Assembly: GCA_019310195.1 (NCBI GenBank)
Contig: JAFDET010000239.1
Location: forward strand, 1-6,038
DNA from: Deltaproteobacteria bacterium
GTDB taxonomy: Bacteria > Myxococcota_A > UBA9160 > JAFDET01
DNA length: 6,038 nt
Direction: 5' to 3'
Positions 1-4,762 of this stretch are shown here, one piece after another. Numbering within the stretch: the first letter of the stretch is position 1; every line of letters starts with the position of its first letter. The notes under the pieces were generated by a model, which was given only the letters and a program-made list of their open reading frames with translations, was not told the origin of the DNA and did no database searches. The position numbers and the translations under genes were made by a program.

Positions 1-979
1 GATCGAGCGCGAGAAGATCAGCGCCGAGCTGGCACGGATCCAGGAAGGCGAGGAGCGCGAGCGCGTGGCCCGCGACGTCACCGCGAAGTTCTCGGAGGTG
101 GTGCGCCTGGAGCGTCAGGCGGATCTGGCGCTCATCGCGTTGGAGGATGCGCGGGAGCTGGACAGCCAGGCGCGCAAGCTTTTCGAGGCGGGCCGTTCCA
201 TCGAGTCCGAGCGTGAGGCCGTGGCGCTGCGCCTGGCCGAGAGCGAGATGCAGGGGCGGAACCGGCGCGCCGAGTCGCGCGAGGCCCTGGAGGCCCTGTG
301 GCTGGCCATCGCGGGCGGCGACCGCGCGGGCATCCCCGCCAGCGTGGCGGCGAGCAGTCTCCCGAAGCCCGAGCTCCTCCTGTCCCTGGACGGCGCCGAG
401 GAGGCCGTCTCGCGTTCGCCGACCCTGAGGGCGCTGGACCTGCGCCGGCGCGTCGAGGAGGCCACCGCCAAGGCGGCGTCCGCGCGGCGTCTGCCCACGC
501 TGGGCTTCAAGGCCGGCTACTCCCACTACGGCGCGAATCGCTACGATCTGTTCCAGGACGAGGTGCGGGTGGGAGTCGACTTCACGATGCCGATCTTCGA
601 CGGCTTCGAGGCGCGCAGCGCTGCGGCCAAGGCCACGAAGGGTGTGCAGATCGCGCGCCTCCGGTACCAGTCGCGACTCGAGCTGAAGCAGGCTCGGGTG
701 CGGGAGCTGGCGCGGCGCCTCGAGTCCGCGTCCGAGCGCTCGATCCTGACCCAGCGCCGGTCCGAGAGCTCTCGGGAGCGACAGAGGTTGACGGACCTGC
801 GGCTCCAGTCGCAGCGCGCCACGCTGGAGGAGGCCTTGGCTGCTCGCGAGCGCACGGCCCGGGACGCGGAGGAGGCGGCCAACGCCTACTTCAAGCGCTT
901 CGACCTGTGGGCCTCGCTCCAGTACGAGATGGGCCAGCTGGCGCCGGCGGTGATGGGCTCTCAGCCCGCAAGCCCCTAG
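1..979 (+). CDS. TolC-family outer-membrane efflux protein, C-terminal part (5' truncated)
   Basis: The reading frame is open to the left edge (first whole codon at position 2) and ends at TAG 977-979, giving about 325 visible residues. A GTG at position 65 is in frame but lies inside a continuing helical region, so the true start is probably outside the window. The first ~90 residues and the region from ~215 to ~310 are long, charged, Ala/Glu/Arg-rich helices, as in the TolC periplasmic coiled-coil tunnel. Between them is the family's second-repeat signature: LPTLGFKAGYSHYG, then VGVDFTMPIFDGFEARSA. Beta-strand residues here are followed by the P-[IL]-F-[DN]-G turn into the next helix. The end (YEMGQL, then a short tail) matches the usual TolC ending. 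Family members form trimeric export ducts working with an inner-membrane pump and a periplasmic adaptor; those partners would be sought to the left. Substrate cannot be inferred. Family assignment is firm; a specific name is not supportable. Confidence 0.88.
   Translation, partial: IEREKISAELARIQEGEERERVARDVTAKFSEVVRLERQADLALIALEDARELDSQARKLFEAGRSIESEREAVALRLAESEMQGRNRRAESREALEALWLAIAGGDRAGIPASVAASSLPKPELLLSLDGAEEAVSRSPTLRALDLRRRVEEATAKAASARRLPTLGFKAGYSHYGANRYDLFQDEVRVGVDFTMPIFDGFEARSAAAKATKGVQIARLRYQSRLELKQARVRELARRLESASERSILTQRRSESSRERQRLTDLRLQSQRATLEEALAARERTARDAEEAANAYFKRFDLWASLQYEMGQLAPAVMGSQPASP
955..967. repeat. Small perfect hairpin near the convergent gene ends
   Basis: GGGCT-CTC-AGCCC is a 5-bp perfect stem with a 3-nt loop. 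It lies in the last codons of the TolC-family gene and just beyond the stop of the converging membrane-protein gene. No T-run follows it on either strand, so it is a poor intrinsic terminator. It is the only compact hairpin I noticed at the junction. It may be chance in GC-rich coding sequence. Confidence 0.25.
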
Positions 980-983
980 GCGC

Positions 984-1721
984 TCAGGCGAAGACCAGGC
1001 CGGCCGCGCTGGCCAGGGCCACGCAGATCCAGAAGGCCAGGCGCAGCAGGCCCGTCGGCGCGGCGCCGCGCGTGGGAATCACGGCCGCTGCGAAGAGCAG
1101 CGCCAGGGCCGCGTTCATCTCGAGCCACTCCTCGTAGAAGGTGAGCACGTCGCCCTTGTCGGCGTCGAGCACCAGCGCCACCGCGGCCACGCTGAACCAC
1201 AGCACGACGAAGCGATAGGCCTGCTCGCTGCGCACGAGGGCCAGAAGGCGCGGTCCGAAACGCCAGGCGAAGGCCGTGCCCAGCACGGCGATCCCCAGCA
1301 ACGATGCCACCTGCAGCGAGCCGGGAGCATCGCGCCACAGCTTCACGGCCACGTGAGCGAACTCGTGGAGGCCGGTCACCTTCACCCCGTACACGTGAGG
1401 CGGGGGATCGGCAAAGATGCCGTCACCGATCTCGTCGAAGAAGCTGAGCGCGCTCAGAACAGGAATGGCCAGGTAGCGGCGCGCGCTCGGATCCCGAAGC
1501 GCGTCGCGGCAGGCCCACGCGCCGCCGAGGAAGCCGAACAGGTAGAAGACCGCGGACAGGTTCTCGACGATCCCGCCCTCGTGGGCGAGATAGGGGCGGG
1601 TGGCGGGAATCCAGAGATTCGCGGCCACCACCAGTGCACCGGTCACGCCCACGATGATCAGGTAGGCCCGGCCCGTACCTTGCACGGCGCTACGCGCTTC
1701 GGTGATCGTGACGTCGACCAT
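984..1721 (-). CDS. Polytopic inner-membrane protein of unrecognised family with conserved-looking Asp/Glu/His motifs
   Basis: From ATG at 1721 the product is 245 residues; an in-frame GTG at 1751 would add ten. I prefer the ATG. A GAGG lies 15 nt upstream of it, while the sequence before the GTG has no ribosome-binding site and falls in an inverted repeat. About seven hydrophobic segments are visible, at residues ~19-39, 51-70, 84-95, 136-153, 169-185, 202-216 and 225-245. Polar residues cluster at segment borders: HEGGIVEN (H47, E48, E53), FFDEIGDG (D96, E97, D100), GLHEFAH (H119, E120, H123), VLDADKGD (D186, D188, D191) and YEEWLE (E197, E198, E201). This spacing recalls integral-membrane enzymes or ion-binding proteins, but I cannot name a family. 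The gene follows the crotonase gene by 36-66 bp on the same strand and stops 4 bp short of the convergent TolC-family stop. Function unknown; existence as a gene is well supported by length, hydrophobic pattern and codon bias. Confidence 0.8.
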   Translation of the reverse strand: MVDVTITEARSAVQGTGRAYLIIVGVTGALVVAANLWIPATRPYLAHEGGIVENLSAVFYLFGFLGGAWACRDALRDPSARRYLAIPVLSALSFFDEIGDGIFADPPPHVYGVKVTGLHEFAHVAVKLWRDAPGSLQVASLLGIAVLGTAFAWRFGPRLLALVRSEQAYRFVVLWFSVAAVALVLDADKGDVLTFYEEWLEMNAALALLFAAAVIPTRGAAPTGLLRLAFWICVALASAAGLVFA

Positions 1722-1751
1722 GGTGGCGGCAGCGTGCCTCAGAATCGGCAC

Positions 1752-1764
1752 CCGGTCGAACCGG
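1752..1764. repeat. Inverted repeat just upstream of the membrane-protein start
   Basis: CCGGT-CGA-ACCGG is a 5-bp perfect stem with a 3-nt loop. It abuts the alternative GTG start at 1751 and lies 30 bp upstream of the preferred ATG. On the transcribed strand it could sequester the leader or act as a small operator half-site pair. No known motif is recognised. Confidence 0.35.
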
Positions 1765-1772
1765 AAGCGATG

Positions 1773-1787
1773 CGCACCCTGGGTGCG
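1773..1787. repeat. Inverted repeat immediately after the crotonase stop codon
   Basis: CGCACCC-T-GGGTGCG is a perfect 7-bp inverted repeat around one central base, directly adjoining the TGA (1788-1790) of the crotonase gene. As RNA it could fold as a 6-bp stem with a 3-nt loop. The following minus-strand bases (CATCGCTTCC) contain no T-run, so it does not look like an efficient terminator. It could instead attenuate or stabilise the 3' end between the two genes, or bind a protein. Confidence 0.4.
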
Positions 1788-2630
1788 TCAGCCCTCGCCG
1801 TCGCGCTCGGCGACCCGGTAGTCGCCGAAGGGCTCGTCGCGCTGCTGCAGCGCTTCGTTCAGGCCTTCACCCCGGAGCTTCGTCATGAATTCGAAGAAGC
1901 TCTTCTGGTGGGTTCCCAGGGCGCACAGCTCCGAGCCCGCCCGCAGCGCGGTGCGCATGCCCATGATCTCCATCTGACGGTGCACCGTGCGCTTGTTGAG
2001 CTGCACCAGGTCCGGCGGCAGGGCGGCGATGCGCACGGCCATCTCCAGGACGCGCTCGCCCAGCTCGGCCTCCGGATAGGCCCGCGTGGCCCAGCCCAGG
2101 CGGGCGGCTTCGATGCCCGAGATGGAGTCGCCCGTCACCATCATCTCCATCGCCATGCGCATCCCCACCAGCCAGGCGTGAAACTGCATGTCCGGCACGC
2201 CGAAGCGCACGGCCGGGTAGCCGATCTTCGCGTCCTCGGCGGCGTAGACCAGGTCGCAGCCGGTGGCCAACTCGCTGCCGCCGGCCAGGCAGTAGCCGTG
2301 CACCTGGGCGATCACCGGTTTGGCCAGGTCCCAGATGCGCATCCAGCCACCGACCACGTGGCGCGGCCAGTGGCCGTCGCCGCCTGCGGTGTACCAGGGG
2401 AGCTCCTGTCCCTCGTTGCCGCTGCCCAGCTCGTACCCGGACGAGAAGCACTTGCCGGCGCCGCGCACGATCATGGTGTGGACCTCGGGGTCCGCATCCG
2501 CCGCCTCGAGGGCGTGGATCACCTGACCGCGCAGGTCGTGGTTCAGTGCGTTGCGCTTGTCGGGCCGGTTCAGCGTGATGCGCCGCACTTTCGCTGCGGG
2601 CTCGTCGACCAGGATCACCGTGTAGTCCAT
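1788..2630 (-). CDS. Enoyl-CoA hydratase/isomerase (crotonase) family protein
   Basis: The product is 280 residues, slightly above the ~260 usual for bacterial crotonases. The ATG at 2630 is preceded by a strong GGAGGA site. The N-terminal LNRPDKRNALN (residues 20-30) is the classic crotonase opening. CFSSGYELG (61-69) and VHGYCLAGGSELATGCDLVYA (about 110-130) supply the two oxyanion-hole segments that hold an acyl-CoA thioester. E120 corresponds to the first catalytic Glu of rat mitochondrial hydratase (E144). The second (E164) falls at A140 within KIGYPAVRFG, and the usual G-x-P-G-x-G-G loop is replaced by GVPDMQFHAW (144-153). About 15 extra residues rich in Gly, Trp and His (75-98) follow the first oxyanion segment. 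An acyl-CoA substrate in the cytoplasm is well supported. Plain beta-oxidation hydratase activity is doubtful; isomerase, hydrolase, decarboxylase or other crotonase chemistry is possible. The gene lies 66 bp after the HupE-like gene on the same strand. Confidence 0.92.
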   Translation of the reverse strand: MDYTVILVDEPAAKVRRITLNRPDKRNALNHDLRGQVIHALEAADADPEVHTMIVRGAGKCFSSGYELGSGNEGQELPWYTAGGDGHWPRHVVGGWMRIWDLAKPVIAQVHGYCLAGGSELATGCDLVYAAEDAKIGYPAVRFGVPDMQFHAWLVGMRMAMEMMVTGDSISGIEAARLGWATRAYPEAELGERVLEMAVRIAALPPDLVQLNKRTVHRQMEIMGMRTALRAGSELCALGTHQKSFFEFMTKLRGEGLNEALQQRDEPFGDYRVAERDGEG

Positions 2631-2634
2631 GCGC

Positions 2635-2640
2635 TCCTCC
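2635..2640 (-). promoter_or_regulatory. Ribosome binding site of the crotonase gene
   Basis: On the minus strand GGAGGA precedes the ATG at 2630 by 4 nt. It is the best Shine-Dalgarno match in the window and fixes the start of the crotonase gene. Confidence 0.8.
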
Positions 2641-2656
2641 GGGGCTGGGTCGGCAG

Positions 2657-2662
2657 ATGATA
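2657..2662 (-). promoter_or_regulatory. Possible -10 element ahead of the crotonase gene
   Basis: TATCAT on the minus strand matches the sigma-70 -10 consensus at five of six positions. It sits in the 66-bp gap between the HupE-like and crotonase genes, 26 bp before the crotonase ATG. No convincing -35 box is seen 16-18 bp upstream. If real, it would let the crotonase and membrane-protein genes be transcribed separately from the foldase/HupE pair. Confidence 0.25.
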
Positions 2663-2696
2663 CCCGCCGCGGTCGGGGAGATGGAGTGAGGTGTGT

Positions 2697-3689
2697 TCAG
2701 GGCAGGAAACCCAGAACCCGCTCCAGCGTCCAGCAGGCCGCGAGGGATCCGATCGCGTACGCGGCGGCGGGGGTCGCCCAGCCCCCCGCCCGTTGGGCGC
2801 CGAGCGCCTTCCCGCCACGCCAGGCCAGCAGCGCAGCCGCAACGAACAGGAGCTGGCCGGCCTCGACGCCGACGTTGAAGAACAGCAGCGCTAGCGGGAT
2901 GGACGCCTGGGGCAGGCCGATCTCGGCCAGGGCCGCGGCGAAGCCCAGGCCGTGGAGCAACCCGAACGTGAAGGCCACCAGCCAGGGCCAGCGGGTGGCG
3001 GCGCCCGGACGGCCCTGGCGCGCGTGGAGGATCTCGGCGGCGACGAACACGATGCTGAGAGCGATGGTCGCCTCTACCGGGGGGCCGGGAACCCGGACCC
3101 AGCCCAGGGTGGCCGCCGCCAGGGTCAGGCTGTGGGCCACGGTGAAGGCCGTGACCGTCGCCGCCAGCGCGCGCCAGCCGTGCACCAGCAGCAGCAGCGC
3201 CGCCACGAAGAGCAGGTGGTCGATCCCCAGCAGGATGTGCTCCACGCCCAGGCGGAAGTAGGTGGTCACCACCTGGCTGCGCGCAGGCGCCTCTTCGACC
3301 CGTAGCGAGGGCGCCGCCGGGGTCAGGCGGGCCAGCTGCACGTTGCCGTCGGCTCCTTGGATGCGAACCAGCACGTCGGTCAGCGTCGTCGTCAGCCCGT
3401 CCACGCCCAGGATGCGCCCGTCCAGCCCGCCCTCGCAGCGGATCTGCCAACGCTCCAGGCTGGCGCCGCTCACGTTGCGCCGTTCCGGCGTCGCCAGGGT
3501 CCGGCATGCCTCGGGCAGGCGGACCCGCAGGCCGAGACGCATGGGGCCCCGAAGCGGGACCTTGAAGAGCACCTCGTAGTCGCCGTCCGGCGCCTCGCTC
3601 AGCTCCAGGTAGGCCGGGCGCACCTCGTGGCTGCCGGCGGGTCCCGCCAGGGCCAGGGCCAGCAGCGCTGCGCCGACGGCTCGGATCAC
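2697..3689 (-). CDS. HupE/UreJ-family membrane protein with N-terminal periplasmic domain
   Basis: The product is 330 residues, much longer than the ~190-residue nickel-type HupE/UreJ proteins. It matches the longer two-part subfamily. Residues 1-20 look like a signal peptide, with mature sequence starting HEVRPAYLEL, typical of this subfamily. Residues 21-~135 form an extracytoplasmic, beta-rich domain with C62 and C85 as a possible disulfide. Residues ~140-330 are the membrane part, with about six or seven hydrophobic segments and family motifs: GVEHILLGIDHLLF (148-161), AFTVAHSLTLA (181-191), VEATIALSIVFVAAE (205-219), GLLHGLGFA (243-251) and FFNVGVEAGQL (270-280). H151, D157/H158, H186, H246 and E276 are candidate metal ligands. 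The start is GTG at 3689 with GGGGAG 5 nt upstream (3695-3700), overlapping the foldase stop by 4 bp. Metal transport is inferred from the family name only; no hydrogenase or urease gene is near, so the substrate is open. Confidence 0.9.
   Translation of the reverse strand: MIRAVGAALLALALAGPAGSHEVRPAYLELSEAPDGDYEVLFKVPLRGPMRLGLRVRLPEACRTLATPERRNVSGASLERWQIRCEGGLDGRILGVDGLTTTLTDVLVRIQGADGNVQLARLTPAAPSLRVEEAPARSQVVTTYFRLGVEHILLGIDHLLFVAALLLLVHGWRALAATVTAFTVAHSLTLAAATLGWVRVPGPPVEATIALSIVFVAAEILHARQGRPGAATRWPWLVAFTFGLLHGLGFAAALAEIGLPQASIPLALLFFNVGVEAGQLLFVAAALLAWRGGKALGAQRAGGWATPAAAYAIGSLAACWTLERVLGFLP
3686..3689 (-). other. GTGA start/stop overlap (translational coupling)
   Basis: On the minus strand the HupE-like GTG (3689-3687) overlaps the foldase TGA (3688-3686) by 4 bp. 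A GGGGAG ribosome site lies inside the end of the foldase gene. This arrangement is typical of translational coupling, so the two proteins are probably made together. Confidence 0.8.
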
Positions 3690-4567
3690 TGCGACTCCCC
3701 GGGAGAGCCCGCGGCGCTACCGTCCGCACCGACTTCCTCGATCACGACCTCGTAGCGCTCGCGGAAACGCCGGTACACCGACTCGTTCGCTTCGCGGCGG
3801 CGCTGGACCAGCCACTCGGACTGCACGCGCTCGCGGACTTCGTCCAGCGTCGGATGCCGGGCCGGCGTTCGGGCGCGTACGAACACCAGGTGCAGGCCGT
3901 ACGCGGACGCGATGGGGCCCTGCCACCGGCCCGGTGCCACGTCGCGTAGGGCCTCGGCGAAGTCGTTCCCGAAAGTCCGCTTCACCTCGGACTCGCTGGC
4001 GTCGCTCAGCTCGGTGCGGAGGGGCAGAGGGTCCCCGGCCGCGTCGGCGTCGGCGCCCGCAGGGTCCTCCTGCAGGGCCACCAGCAGGCGCGCCGCCTCC
4101 TGCACCGCGCTGGCGTCGCCGCGGCGCTCGCTGCTCAGGAAGACCTGACGAAAGGAGAAGCGGGCCTCCATCCGAAAGCGTTCGGGGTGCGCCTCCAGAA
4201 ACGACTGCAGCTCCTCCTCGGAGGCCTGGGCGGGCGTGCCCAGGTCCTCGCTCAGGAACTCCATCTTCTGGCGCAGCCGGCGCCGCACGATCGTGTCGTT
4301 GCGGTCGAGGCCGAGGGCCAGCGCCTCCCGGTAGAGGATCTCCTCGCGCACGTACTCTTGAACCAACCCGTCCAGCTCCGCGCGGGTGGGAGGCCGCTGC
4401 CAGGTGCGTCGCCAGGTCTCGGCCAGGCGTTGGATCTGGCCCGTCGTGACCACGACGCGCTGGGGCGCCGTGTCGCGCGGGTCTCCCAGCATTCGGAACA
4501 AGGCGAACAACAGGGCGCCCAGGACTGCGAAGTGAAGCAGCGGTTCGCCAAGGATGCGGCGCATCAT
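3686..4567 (-). CDS. Membrane-anchored parvulin-type peptidyl-prolyl isomerase / periplasmic foldase
   Basis: The product is 293 residues. Residues ~10-28 form one hydrophobic anchor after a short basic N-terminus (MMRR), placing the rest in the periplasm. Residues 35-130 are a helical SurA/PpiD-like chaperone segment, including LVQEYVREEILYREALALGL (68-87) and RRRLRQKMEFL (95-105). Residues ~134-233 are a PpiC/parvulin-like domain, from ARFSFRQVFLS to the closing VAPGRWQGPIASAYGLHLVFV (210-230). H226 occupies the second active-site His position. The first consensus His (as in R-H-I-L) is absent, and the G-G-D-L-G loop is replaced by GDPLPLRTELSDA. Isomerase activity is therefore uncertain, and a holdase/chaperone role is as likely. 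A charged tail follows. Two adjacent ATGs (4567, 4564) are possible starts; only AGG 8 nt upstream serves as a ribosome site. The gene heads a four-gene same-strand block and is coupled to the HupE-like gene. Confidence 0.87.
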   Translation of the reverse strand: MMRRILGEPLLHFAVLGALLFALFRMLGDPRDTAPQRVVVTTGQIQRLAETWRRTWQRPPTRAELDGLVQEYVREEILYREALALGLDRNDTIVRRRLRQKMEFLSEDLGTPAQASEEELQSFLEAHPERFRMEARFSFRQVFLSSERRGDASAVQEAARLLVALQEDPAGADADAAGDPLPLRTELSDASESEVKRTFGNDFAEALRDVAPGRWQGPIASAYGLHLVFVRARTPARHPTLDEVRERVQSEWLVQRRREANESVYRRFRERYEVVIEEVGADGSAAGSPGESQ

Positions 4568-4574
4568 TGGCGAA

Positions 4575-4604
4575 GCCTAGCGTGCATGGGCACGAGCTCA
4601 GAAG
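4575..4604 (-). promoter_or_regulatory. Weak candidate promoter for the foldase-HupE block
   Basis: The minus strand reads TTCTGA, 18 bp, TAGGCT, with the -10 box ending only 7 nt before the ATG. Transcription from here would give an almost leaderless message. Matches to the sigma-70 consensus are weak. I record it because the upstream barrel gene ends in a terminator, so the block needs its own start somewhere in 4568-4710. Confidence 0.2.
4581..4594. repeat. Inverted repeat upstream of the foldase gene
   Basis: CGTGC-ATGG-GCACG is a 5-bp perfect inverted repeat lying 14 bp before the foldase ATG. It sits between a weak -35-like TTCTGA (4599-4604) and a weak -10-like TAGGCT (4575-4580) on the minus strand, with 18 bp between the two. 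An operator role is conceivable, but both promoter boxes match the consensus at only three of six positions. Confidence 0.3.
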
Positions 4605-4626
4605 CCTCCTGCGAGAGATGGGGCGC

Positions 4627-4670
4627 CCCGAGTGGGACGCCGAGCGCGATCTCGACTCGCGCTCCTCGGG
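4627..4670. repeat. Nested inverted repeat in the intergenic region
   Basis: An inner pair GAGCGCGA (4642-4649) / TCGCGCTC (4657-4664) with a 7-nt loop is enclosed by an outer pair CCCGAG (4627-4632) / CTCGGG (4665-4670). There is a 9-nt bulge on one side only. All 14 pairs are perfect. No T-run follows on the minus strand. The element lies between the barrel gene's terminator and the foldase start, so it is either part of the foldase 5' leader or a protein-binding site. The 4568-4762 gap holds no credible gene. Confidence 0.45.
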
Positions 4671-4710
4671 TTCCGTTGTGCCAGGGGGTGAGCGCCTGGC
4701 CCCAACGCAA

Positions 4711-4738
4711 GACGGCGCAGCCCGAAGGCTGCGCCGTC
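4711..4738 (-). terminator. GC-rich hairpin terminator of the outer-membrane protein gene
   Basis: GACGGCGCAGCC and GGCTGCGCCGTC form a perfect 12-bp stem with a 4-nt loop. On the minus strand the loop is TTCG closed by C-G, the extra-stable C(UUCG)G tetraloop. It starts 24 bp after the TAG of the barrel gene. The downstream bases are TTGCGTT, a weak T-tract, so termination should be mainly hairpin-driven. It separates the barrel gene from the foldase-led block. Confidence 0.8.
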
Positions 4739-4762
4739 GCGTCGGTCCGGGAGTCTGGCGCC

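Noticed and set aside
65..979. GTG at 65 as the true start of the TolC-family gene.
   Set aside because: The frame stays open to the window edge with the same helical composition, and the family is normally well over 400 residues, so the gene is better read as truncated at the left.
1718..1730. GCCGCCACCATGG at the membrane-protein ATG, an exact match to the eukaryotic Kozak consensus.
   Set aside because: The setting is bacterial throughout (operon spacing, Shine-Dalgarno sites, signal peptides). In GC-rich DNA this match is most simply chance. It could only matter if the sequence were an engineered construct, for which there is no other sign.
1353..2660. A 435-codon open frame on the plus strand.
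   Set aside because: It is antisense to the crotonase and membrane-protein genes, both of which have clear family or membrane patterns. Its own product is low-complexity (Gly/Val/His/Arg-rich) with no recognisable motif.
1867..3729. A 620-codon open frame on the minus strand.
   Set aside because: It runs through the HupE-like and crotonase genes in another frame, and its translation is Arg/Gly/Pro-rich nonsense. The overlapping frames carry clear conserved motifs.
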